Both the position numbers and the translations under genes were made by a program. 13,293 nt of DNA from assembly GCA_013298335.1 (NCBI GenBank), contig JAAFHI010000020.1, positions 1 to 13,293 of the forward strand, in the 5' to 3' direction. The notes beneath the pieces are model-generated. The model was given only the letters and a program-made list of their open reading frames with translations. It made no database searches and was not told where the DNA came from. Origin of the DNA: Actinomycetota bacterium (GTDB lineage: Bacteria > Acidobacteriota > Blastocatellia > Chloracidobacteriales > Chloracidobacteriaceae). Positions 5,620 to 12,158 of the stretch are shown piece by piece (position 1 is the first letter of the stretch; each line of letters begins with the position of its first letter).

Positions 5620-7797
5620 ATGAAAAAAAACACCGGTCTGACGCTCCTGCTCGGCCTCGGGCTATGCTTTCTGCCCATCTCCGCGCCTGCCCAATCGAAG
5701 AAAGTCCTCGATAAATCAACCTTTTACGACATGGAGTCAGTGACCGGTCCGGCGATTTCGCCCGACGGGAAACAGGTCGTGTTCACCCGTACCTTTACCG
5801 ACAAGCTGAAGGACCAGTACCGCAGTTCGCTCTGGATCGCCGCCACTGACGGCACACGCACCCGCGAACTGACCGGCGACACCTACAGCGCGCGCAACCC
5901 GGTCTGGTCACCCGACGGCACGCGCATCGCCTTCATCGCCGACCGCGACGGCACGAACCAGCTTCACGTCCTTTATATAGACAAGGGAGAAATCGCGCAG
6001 TTGACCCATCTCGAGCGCGAACCCGCCGATCTGCACTGGTCGCCCGACGGAAAGCGGATTTTGTTCTCAACGCTCGTTCCGGATACCGATTCCGCCCTCC
6101 CGATCAAGCTCCCGGAACTGCCCAAAGGCGCGCAGCCGGCCAAAACCGCGACCGTGATTGACCGGATGTCGTGGGCGGCGGACGGCCAAGGCCCGGTCAT
6201 CAAGGCCAAACGGCAGGTTTTTCTGGTGGATGCCGTCCTCGGCGGTACGGCGCAACGGCTGACCGACGGAAAATACAGCTACGACAATCCAGAATGGTCG
6301 CCCGACGGCACGAAAGTCTACGTTTCCTGCATTCCGAAGGACGACCCGGAATTCGAGCGAGGAAATTCCGAGATTTTCGTGGTTATGGTCGCAACGGGCG
6401 GAATGGCCCCGCTCACCGACCGCGTCGGCCCGGACACCAACCCGACCCCCTCACCCGATGGTAAACGCATTGCCTACACTGGTTACGACTACAAAAAGTT
6501 CACCTTCCACCTGTCGAGCATCTACCTGATGGACGTGGATGGGACAAATAAAAAACTTTGGGTTGGAAATCTTCCGAGCTCCCCGTCAAACCTCCTCTGG
6601 GCGAAGGACGGCTCCGGCGTTTACTACACGATGGAGGAACGCGGTTCGTCGAACATCTGGTTTGCCCCGCTCACTGGCGCGCCAACGAATTTGACCGAGT
6701 TTCTTTCCGGAAATCGAGATTCCGGAGTTGTTCAGATCATCACGATGGTCCCCGGAGTCATCCCTTCCGGCAAAGGCAAAAAGAACCCGCCGACCCCGAA
6801 AACGGCACAACCGGAATCGAAACCTGCCCCATCAACACCAGCGGTCAGAGAAGAACCCAGCCGGAAAACGTTGACGGGATTCGATGTTTCGAATTCCGGG
6901 CAAGCGGTCGCCGTCTGGTCCACCTTCAAGGAACCTGGAAAGCTCGTCACCTTTTCAGTCAAGGACGCGAGAGTTTTTACCGAACTGGTTGACGTCAACG
7001 CCGACGTTCTTACCGGAATGACGCTCGGTGACGCCGAGGAACTCAACTTCACCGCGCCGGACGGCGGCAAGGCCCAGGGCTGGCTCATCAAACCGGCGAA
7101 CTACGAACCGGGTAAAAAGTACCCGCTGGTGCTGTGGATTCACGGCGGTCCGTGGTCAATGTACAACGTCGGGTTCAACTGGGCCTTCCAGAACTTCTCG
7201 GCGGAAGGCTACGCCGTTTTGTATACAAACCCTCGCGGCTCAACCGGTTACGGGCAGGATTTCGTCAACGGAATTCAGTATTCGTATCCCGGCAAGGACT
7301 ACGACGACCTGATGGCGGGCGTGGACGCGGCCATCTCGAAAGGCTTCATCGACGAGAAAAACCTGTTCGTGTGCGGCGGTTCGGGCGGCGGCGTGCTGAC
7401 CGCGTGGATCGTCGGCCACACCGACCGGTTCGCGGGCGCCGTTTCGATGCGGCCCGTCATCGACTGGCATTCCTTCGTCGGCACGACCGACGGCCCGGTC
7501 ACCTGGTACGACCAGTTCCGCAAATACCCGTGGGAAGACCCGCAGGAATTCGCCGCCCGGTCGCCGCTCACCTACGTTGCAAACATCAGGACGCCGACGA
7601 TGGTCATGACCGGCGAAGCCGACCTGCGGACGCCGATCAGCCAGACCGAAGAGTTCTACCGTGCCCTCAAGATGTTGAAAAAAGAGACGTTAATGGTCCG
7701 GATGCCGGATGAATTCCACGGCTGGCGGCGTCCGACGCACCAGCTCGCCCAGCAGTTGTATTTGCAGGCGTGGTTTGAGCGGCACAAGCGGAAGTAG
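5620..7797 (+). CDS. Secreted S9 family peptidase (prolyl oligopeptidase / acylaminoacyl-peptidase type)
   Basis: A 725-residue serine peptidase expected to cut short peptides in the periplasm or outside. A signal peptide (MKKNTGLTLLLGLGLCFLP, cleavage after about Ala24-Gln25) is followed by a beta-propeller with SPDG blade motifs at 47, 97, 141, 227 and 278. A Pro/Lys-rich disordered insert (about 385-417) interrupts the late propeller. The alpha/beta-hydrolase domain has the HGGP loop at 508-511, NPRGSTGYG, the nucleophile Ser588 in GGSGGG, Asp668 in GEADLRTP and His700 in DEFHGW, so the triad is complete. Length is normal for S9B/S9C enzymes. AAAGG lies 7 nt before the ATG. Exact specificity cannot be read from the sequence. 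Heptad arrays lie on both sides of the gene. Confidence 0.93.
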   Translation: MKKNTGLTLLLGLGLCFLPISAPAQSKKVLDKSTFYDMESVTGPAISPDGKQVVFTRTFTDKLKDQYRSSLWIAATDGTRTRELTGDTYSARNPVWSPDGTRIAFIADRDGTNQLHVLYIDKGEIAQLTHLEREPADLHWSPDGKRILFSTLVPDTDSALPIKLPELPKGAQPAKTATVIDRMSWAADGQGPVIKAKRQVFLVDAVLGGTAQRLTDGKYSYDNPEWSPDGTKVYVSCIPKDDPEFERGNSEIFVVMVATGGMAPLTDRVGPDTNPTPSPDGKRIAYTGYDYKKFTFHLSSIYLMDVDGTNKKLWVGNLPSSPSNLLWAKDGSGVYYTMEERGSSNIWFAPLTGAPTNLTEFLSGNRDSGVVQIITMVPGVIPSGKGKKNPPTPKTAQPESKPAPSTPAVREEPSRKTLTGFDVSNSGQAVAVWSTFKEPGKLVTFSVKDARVFTELVDVNADVLTGMTLGDAEELNFTAPDGGKAQGWLIKPANYEPGKKYPLVLWIHGGPWSMYNVGFNWAFQNFSAEGYAVLYTNPRGSTGYGQDFVNGIQYSYPGKDYDDLMAGVDAAISKGFIDEKNLFVCGGSGGGVLTAWIVGHTDRFAGAVSMRPVIDWHSFVGTTDGPVTWYDQFRKYPWEDPQEFAARSPLTYVANIRTPTMVMTGEADLRTPISQTEEFYRALKMLKKETLMVRMPDEFHGWRRPTHQLAQQLYLQAWFERHKRK

Positions 7798-7804
7798 GGA
7801 TCGG

Positions 7805-7947
7805 AAAAGGTGTCGGGTATCGGGTGTCGGGTTCAAACAATTTCGCTGTGCTCACAATGAACTTTGAAATTGTTCCGACTGAATACGGCGATTCTACAAC
7901 TGATTTGAAACATGAAACCCGACACCCGATACCCGACAGCTTTTTTT
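7805..7947 (+). terminator. Candidate terminator-like structure after the S9 peptidase
   Basis: The arm 1-arm 2 stem of the repeat array ends directly at a run of seven T (7941-7947). The large loop (about 77 nt, containing its own 9-bp hairpin) is unusual for an intrinsic terminator. Pairing of arm 1 with arm 3 instead would disrupt this stem. Termination is inferred. Confidence 0.3.
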
Positions 7948-7984
7948 GAACCTGACACCCGACACCTGAAACCCGACACCTTTT
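7805..7984. repeat. Three-armed heptad array, GGGTNTC family (locus E)
   Basis: Arm 1 (7805-7835, forward): aggtgtc, gggtatc, gggtgtc, gggttca. Arm 2 (7913-7944, reverse): gaaaccc, gacaccc, gataccc, gacagct. Arm 3 (7947-7984, reverse): gacaccc, gacacct, gaaaccc, gacacct. Arm 1 pairs with arm 2 over about 28 nt with one mismatch and one bulge. It can alternatively pair with arm 3 if one heptad is looped out. The interval also holds a small inner hairpin: aacaatttc from 7837 matches gaaattgtt from 7867. It fills the whole gap between the S9 peptidase and the transglutaminase-fold gene. Confidence 0.85.
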
Positions 7985-7988
7985 CCAC

Positions 7989-9206
7989 ATGTCACTCGGC
8001 CTTTCCAACTCCACACCGCAGGAAGATCCGCCGAGCAATCGGTCGGAAATCAAATGGCTGCTCGGAATTACGGGCGTGGCCTTCGTCGTGCTGCTCGGGC
8101 TGTTTCTGATGAAGCAGATCGGGTGGATTCAGTGGATTCCGTTCGCCATCGCCAAGAAGGCATACCAGAATTCGCAGGCCGAAAAGCAGCAGTACAAGCC
8201 GGACGCGCTCCGGTCCTACATCATTTCGTACCTCGCGCAGCCCCGGTTTGCCGGACGCGATTTCGAAAAACAGATTCTCGGCGACCTCCACCTCGAACTG
8301 TATTTCATTGATACGGAAGATGTTATCCTCTCGATTTCGAAAGCCGACAACACGCCCGAACGCCTTCAGGCGGCCAAGGAAAAGGTCATGCTCGACCCGA
8401 CGATGATTGAGGTCGCGCGCGAGGAATACGGGTATCTGAAAGTCGGGCGGTTCGGGGTCCTTCGCGACGAAAAAACCGATGTCGCCTTCCGGACCAACAT
8501 CAAGAACATCCGGATTGACCCGAACCAGTCGCTGACGTTCAAGTTCGAGCGCGGCACCTACAGCATGACGCTCGTGGAACTGGCGGATTTCGTTCTGAAC
8601 AAAAGCATTTACGGGGGGAAACTGCGGGCCGACACCGGTGAGCGGATGGCCGGCTCGCCGCTGATTTTCTACAACCACGGCGCGTACGTCGGGAAAGCGG
8701 GCGAACCGTCGCTGAAACGGCTGGTCGAGAATCTGACCGCCGACCTGTCGCCTTCCGACCCGCAGTTCCGGGAGAAGCGAATACAGCGGCTGCTCGATTT
8801 CGTTTCGAACGAGATTGCCTACGATAAAACCGAGGCACTGGCCCCGTTCGAGACCCTGAAGCGCCCGAACGAAACGCTGATGAGCCGCCGGTCGGATTGC
8901 AGCAACAAGACGATCCTGCTCTGTTCCCTGCTCGAACAGACCGGCGATCCCTATCTGATGCTCTATTGCCCACACCACATCACGGTGGCGGTTCAAAAGG
9001 GGAACTTCACCGACGCGAACGGCCTGAGCCTGAAGTGGTTCAACAAGGACTGGGTCATCACCGAGTCGACCCTGGCCGGATTCAAGGTGGGCGAGACGCG
9101 CGTGCGGGAGGAAGAAATTCTGAAGCAGGTGCGGTTCGTTCAGCAGCCCGACGTCAAAAACATCATCTTCAACGCCAAAAGCGGGCAGACGCTGGAATTT
9201 CAGTAG
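7989..9206 (+). CDS. Membrane-anchored transglutaminase-like (cysteine-dependent) protein
   Basis: A 405-residue protein with a short cytoplasmic N-terminus and one transmembrane helix (WLLGITGVAFVVLLGLFLM, 23-41), placing most of it outside the inner membrane. The middle (about 60-265) is a domain I do not recognise. The C-terminal part (about 270-385) has transglutaminase-fold motifs: SDCSNKTILLCSLLEQTG with the candidate nucleophile Cys304, HHITVAV with His329/His330, and DWVITEST where Glu359 occupies the usual third-residue (Asp) position. Proteins of this fold act as peptidases, amidases or crosslinking enzymes; which applies here is unknown. The ATG at 7989 is needed to keep the membrane helix but has no Shine-Dalgarno, because heptad repeats run to within 7 nt of it. 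It converges on the kinase operon, with a hairpin between. Confidence 0.72.
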   Translation: MSLGLSNSTPQEDPPSNRSEIKWLLGITGVAFVVLLGLFLMKQIGWIQWIPFAIAKKAYQNSQAEKQQYKPDALRSYIISYLAQPRFAGRDFEKQILGDLHLELYFIDTEDVILSISKADNTPERLQAAKEKVMLDPTMIEVAREEYGYLKVGRFGVLRDEKTDVAFRTNIKNIRIDPNQSLTFKFERGTYSMTLVELADFVLNKSIYGGKLRADTGERMAGSPLIFYNHGAYVGKAGEPSLKRLVENLTADLSPSDPQFREKRIQRLLDFVSNEIAYDKTEALAPFETLKRPNETLMSRRSDCSNKTILLCSLLEQTGDPYLMLYCPHHITVAVQKGNFTDANGLSLKWFNKDWVITESTLAGFKVGETRVREEEILKQVRFVQQPDVKNIIFNAKSGQTLEFQ

Positions 9207-9210
9207 GAAA

Positions 9211-9284
9211 CAGCAGTCAGTCGCCAGTGGTCAGTGGTCAGTGAAAAGCTGGCGACTGACCACTGGCGGCTGCCTGCTGTTCGC
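9211..9284. repeat. Heptad hairpin between convergent genes, GYRGTBA family (locus F)
   Basis: Left arm heptads: gcagtca, gtcgcca, gtggtca, gtggtca, gtgaaaa (9213-9247). Right arm: tggcgac, tgaccac, tggcggc, tgcctgc, tgttcgc (9250-9284). The arms pair over about 30 bp with roughly four mismatches around a loop of about 9 nt, the tightest hairpin in the window. It begins 4 nt after the transglutaminase-fold stop and ends 2 nt before the kinase stop. This position suits a bidirectional terminator or transcript-end protector, but no T-run follows on either strand. Confidence 0.85.
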
Positions 9285-9286
9285 TT

Positions 9287-10288
9287 CTATTTCCCGCCGA
9301 AGAGTCGCTTGAGAAAGCCGAAAAAGCCGCCCGAAGCCTTTTCAGGCGCCGGCTGGGGTTCAATCGGCTGGGTGGCGCGTTCGGAAAATTCCTTGGCCCG
9401 GAGTTTGGCGGTGTCGGGCTTGCGGGCATCCTTGACGGCCTGAAGGAAGTCGTTGGCGGTCGCGTAGCGGCTTTCCGGATTCGACGCCAGCCCCTTGGCG
9501 AAAACCTCGTCGAGCGCGGGCGGCAGGTCGGCGACGTGGGTCGTCACGGAAGCCGTCCCTTTCATCTTCTGTTCCAGCAGCTTGCGAAGGTCTTCCTGAT
9601 CCGCCGGCAGGGCCCCGGTCAACATTTCGTAGGTCATGACGGCCAGACTGTAGAGGTCCGCCTGCGGCGTCAGCGTCAGTCCCATCAGGTGTTCCGGGGC
9701 CATGTAGAGCGGCGTTCCGAAAACCTGTCCGACGGCGGTCAACTGGGACTGATGTTCATCCGGCTGAAGGAGCTTCACGATGCCGAAATCGAGCAGTTTG
9801 ACCACTTCCCGACCGTTGAGCTTGCCGATGAGGATGTTGGCGGGCTTGAGATCGCGGTGAAGCAGGTTGTTTTTATGCGCCGTCGTGAGGGCGTCACACA
9901 GGGCCTCGACGATGACGATGGTCTCTTCCAGCGAAAGTCGTCCGTTTTTGGTGAGTTTGCCGGCCAGCGTCTCGCCGTCGATAAACTCCATCACCATGAA
10001 CAGGATGCCCTCGTCGGTCTTCCCGAAATCCTGGACGCGGACGATGTTCGGGTGCATGAGATTGCCCCCGACGCGGGCTTCACGCTGGAAACGCTTGACC
10101 AGCGACATGTCGGAAGCCAGTTCGGGCGCCAGTACCTTGACGGCCACGCTGTTGCCCAGCGCAAGGTGGGTGGCCTGAAATACGGCCCCCATCCCGCCCG
10201 AACCGATCATGCGTTCGATCCGGTAGTTTCCGTTGAGCGTTTCGCCGATAAGCTTTTTGTAATACTCCGAAGCCGATGCTCCAGACAT
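9287..10288 (-). CDS. Soluble Ser/Thr protein kinase with C-terminal amphipathic tail
   Basis: A 333-residue Hanks-type kinase that phosphorylates Ser/Thr on unknown targets. The glycine loop GSGGMGAV is at 29-36, catalytic Lys51 in VAVKVL, C-helix Glu70 or nearby, HRDLKPAN at 144-151, DFG at 167-169 and APE at 197-199; all are intact, so it should be active. The kinase domain ends near 285, followed by a charged, Pro-rich linker. The extreme C-terminus, GGFFGFLKRLFGGK (320-333), is a short cationic amphipathic segment that could dock to the membrane. No transmembrane helix. The ATG at 10288 is set by a GGAGG 9 nt upstream. A much longer open frame upstream overlaps the other kinase and is rejected. 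It lies 2 nt after the upstream kinase stop, so the two are almost certainly translated from one mRNA. Confidence 0.92.
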   Translation of the reverse strand: MSGASASEYYKKLIGETLNGNYRIERMIGSGGMGAVFQATHLALGNSVAVKVLAPELASDMSLVKRFQREARVGGNLMHPNIVRVQDFGKTDEGILFMVMEFIDGETLAGKLTKNGRLSLEETIVIVEALCDALTTAHKNNLLHRDLKPANILIGKLNGREVVKLLDFGIVKLLQPDEHQSQLTAVGQVFGTPLYMAPEHLMGLTLTPQADLYSLAVMTYEMLTGALPADQEDLRKLLEQKMKGTASVTTHVADLPPALDEVFAKGLASNPESRYATANDFLQAVKDARKPDTAKLRAKEFSERATQPIEPQPAPEKASGGFFGFLKRLFGGK

Positions 10289-10290
10289 GT

Positions 10291-12021
10291 TTACTGTCCT
10301 CCGCCGCCGGCTTCCTGAACAATGCGGAAACCGAGCAACTCGTAGGTAAAATCGGGTTTTTGCGGAAATCGGAACGTCTTCTCTTCTTCGGGATGATCCT
10401 CGGGACGTCCCCGGAAGATTCTGACCGTCGAGTCCGATTCGACCTTTGAGGCCCCCGGATACCCCGCCTGACTGTCCCGCGTCCATTCGAGAAAACCTTT
10501 GAGAATGTCCTGAATGCCACGTCGGTCGGTGTTCCGGGCCAGATATTCCCATTCCCTTTCGCTGACCAGCCGATAGCTCTTGCCGGTTTCCTTGCCGAGC
10601 CACTGGCAGTAGGCGTTGGCATCGTTCCAGCTCACGCCCGTGACCGGTTTTTCGGCCTCTTTCGGGGACGGTTCGGGGCCGTTCCACACCGCCGGCGGCT
10701 TGTAACTCGTCCGCTTGACGAATTCGTAGTACTGCCGGTTGGTCACCAGCGTCGCGGAAACCTGGAAGGGGGAAACCTTTTCGGGATGTTCCGGACGGGA
10801 AAGCTTGTCGCCCCGATCGCTGCCGATGGTCACCGTCCCGCCGGGAAAGGCGATGAAACTGGGCATCGCCGCCGCCGGAATGGCATTGCTGGCGGTCGCC
10901 GGCTTTCCGAGCCCGAGCGCGGCGTTGATCTGGGGATAGAAAAACCATCCGCCGCCGATGGCCGCCAGCAACACCGGAACGGCGACCCATTTCAACGGAC
11001 TGCCGCCGCTCTTCGGCGCGGACGTCTGGTCCACGAGAATCGCCTGCGTCAGCGCGCGATGCGACATCGTGACCGGCTCGAAACCCGGCGTGGTGGGCAG
11101 GGCGGCCTGGCCTTTCCCGGGGGTCAGACGGTCCCGCAAAACGGCCTCGGCGGCCACGCTCTGTTCGAGGGCGTCGAATTCGCGCCGCAACGCGATGGCG
11201 GTCTGCTGCCGGTCCTCGGGAAGTTTGGCGAGCCCCTTGCGGATGATGGTGTCAAGCTGGACGGGAATGTCCGGGCGAATCGAGTCGAGCGGTTTCGGGT
11301 CGGCGAGCAGGACGGTCGGCAGTTTCTTGGTCAGTAACTCGTACACCATCAGGCAGATGGCGAAAACGTCGGCGCGAATATCGACCGGGTGGCCGAAGAT
11401 CTGCTCGGGGGCCATGTATTTTGGCGTCCCCGGCGAGCCGAGTCCCGGCCCGTCGGTCGTGAGCGCTTCGGTCCCTTCGGTTCCGTCCGGCGCCAGTTTG
11501 GCGATGCCGAAATCCAGGACCCGCGCCATCACGTCACCGTCGGCCAGAAACTGGAGCATGACGTTTTCGGGTTTCAGGTCCCGGTGAACGACCCCCTGCG
11601 CGTGGGCAGCGTGAAGGCCGGCGCAAATCTGCTTGGCGACATCGATGGCGAAATCCACCGTGACCTCGCCCTGGGCCATCGCGTACTTCCGGAGGGTCGT
11701 CCCCTCGATGAATTCCATCACGATGTAGGGCAACTGTTCTTCGCTGACGACGCCGAAGTCGGTCACCATCACGATGTTCGGGTGACTGATGCGCGCCAGC
11801 ACCTCGGCCTCGCGCCTGAAGCGGGCGAGCCGGTTGGCGCGGTCGGCTTCATCCTTGGCCTGGTCGAACAGCATGACCTTCAGGGCGAAGGTTTTCTTGA
11901 GCTGGACATGGGTGACGCGAAAAACCATCCCCATGCCGCCCTGCCCGAGAAGATCGTCAATCCGGTATTTCCCGTCGAGGACCGAGCCGATCTCCAGTTG
12001 ATTTTCGAGGTTCGAATTCAT
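10291..12021 (-). CDS. Transmembrane Ser/Thr kinase fused to an extracytoplasmic FGE-sulfatase-like (SUMF1) domain
   Basis: 576 residues. The cytoplasmic kinase domain has glycine loop GQGGMGMV at 26-33, Lys48 in FALKVM, HRDLKPEN at 146-153, DFG at 170-172 and APE at 204-206, so it looks active. A juxtamembrane linker follows, then one transmembrane helix (WVAVPVLLAAIGGGWFF, 345-361). Outside is a domain (about 390-568) with FGE-sulfatase hallmarks: FPGGTVTIGSDRGD, PVTGVSWNDANAYCQWLG, YRLVSEREWEYLAR and LGFRIV. The catalytic cysteines and RGGSW strand of formylglycine-generating enzymes are not seen (RGRPED instead), so a sensing or binding role is more likely than catalysis. Kinase-FGE fusions are known, for example chlamydial Pkn1. 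The ATG at 12021 is preferred; an in-frame GTG at 12096 would add 25 residues of no recognisable character. First gene of a two-kinase operon. Confidence 0.9.
   Translation of the reverse strand: MNSNLENQLEIGSVLDGKYRIDDLLGQGGMGMVFRVTHVQLKKTFALKVMLFDQAKDEADRANRLARFRREAEVLARISHPNIVMVTDFGVVSEEQLPYIVMEFIEGTTLRKYAMAQGEVTVDFAIDVAKQICAGLHAAHAQGVVHRDLKPENVMLQFLADGDVMARVLDFGIAKLAPDGTEGTEALTTDGPGLGSPGTPKYMAPEQIFGHPVDIRADVFAICLMVYELLTKKLPTVLLADPKPLDSIRPDIPVQLDTIIRKGLAKLPEDRQQTAIALRREFDALEQSVAAEAVLRDRLTPGKGQAALPTTPGFEPVTMSHRALTQAILVDQTSAPKSGGSPLKWVAVPVLLAAIGGGWFFYPQINAALGLGKPATASNAIPAAAMPSFIAFPGGTVTIGSDRGDKLSRPEHPEKVSPFQVSATLVTNRQYYEFVKRTSYKPPAVWNGPEPSPKEAEKPVTGVSWNDANAYCQWLGKETGKSYRLVSEREWEYLARNTDRRGIQDILKGFLEWTRDSQAGYPGASKVESDSTVRIFRGRPEDHPEEEKTFRFPQKPDFTYELLGFRIVQEAGGGGQ
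10298..10302 (-). promoter_or_regulatory. Shine-Dalgarno of the soluble kinase, inside the upstream kinase gene
   Basis: GGAGG on the minus strand, 9 nt before the ATG at 10288. It falls in the C-terminal Gly-rich codons of the upstream kinase (AGGGGQ), so the last codons of one gene serve as the ribosome site of the next. Confidence 0.65.
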
Positions 12022-12057
12022 GACGCCGCTTGAGCAGTCCCTTCGACGGGATTGTGA

Positions 12058-12074
12058 AACCGGTGGACCCGGTT
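12058..12074. promoter_or_regulatory. Perfect 6-bp inverted repeat in the kinase leader
   Basis: AACCGG, TGGAC, CCGGTT: a dyad with a 5-nt centre, between the kinase start and the divergent promoters. It could be an operator for a dimeric regulator or a small leader hairpin. No regulator gene is adjacent. Confidence 0.3.
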
Positions 12075-12087
12075 GCCGGGCTGTTCC

Positions 12088-12116
12088 TTGTAGCACAGTG
12101 TTTTACGAACTATATT
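12088..12116 (+). promoter_or_regulatory. Candidate sigma-70 promoter for the TPR protein
   Basis: TTGTAG (-35, 12088-12093), 17-nt spacer, TATATT (-10, 12111-12116, 5 of 6 matches). It would start transcription near 12122, about 37 nt before the ATG. This is the best promoter match in the window. Confidence 0.5.
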
Positions 12117-12138
12117 TCAACGCCCGTTCAAAACACAA
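12109..12138 (-). promoter_or_regulatory. Candidate divergent promoter for the kinase operon
   Basis: On the minus strand: TTGTGT (-35, 12138-12133), 18-nt spacer, TATAGT (-10, 12114-12109, 5 of 6 matches). Its -10 box overlaps the -10 box of the rightward promoter by 4 bp, so both directions would compete for the same melted region. Confidence 0.4.
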
Positions 12139-12158
12139 CCGCCGCCTTGAATTTCCCT

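Noticed and set aside
7836..7876. lac-operator-like dyad in the loop of locus E
   Set aside because: The resemblance covers only a few bases and no LacI-type regulator is nearby; the 9-bp pairing is better read as an inner hairpin.
7992..8996. Minus-strand 334-codon open frame over the transglutaminase-fold gene
   Set aside because: The sense frame has a membrane helix and catalytic motifs; the antisense frame is compositionally a shadow.
9211..9284. Classical rho-independent terminator
   Set aside because: The stem is strong, but neither strand has the T-run that defines the class; kept as a hairpin of unknown role.
10291..10860. Catalytically active formylglycine-generating enzyme
   Set aside because: The catalytic Cys residues and RGGSW motif are missing from the FGE-like domain.
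10289..10990. Long N-terminal extension of the soluble kinase
   Set aside because: The extra frame overlaps the FGE domain of the upstream kinase, is Arg/Gly-rich in the manner of a shadow frame, and a strong ribosome site sets the start at 10288.
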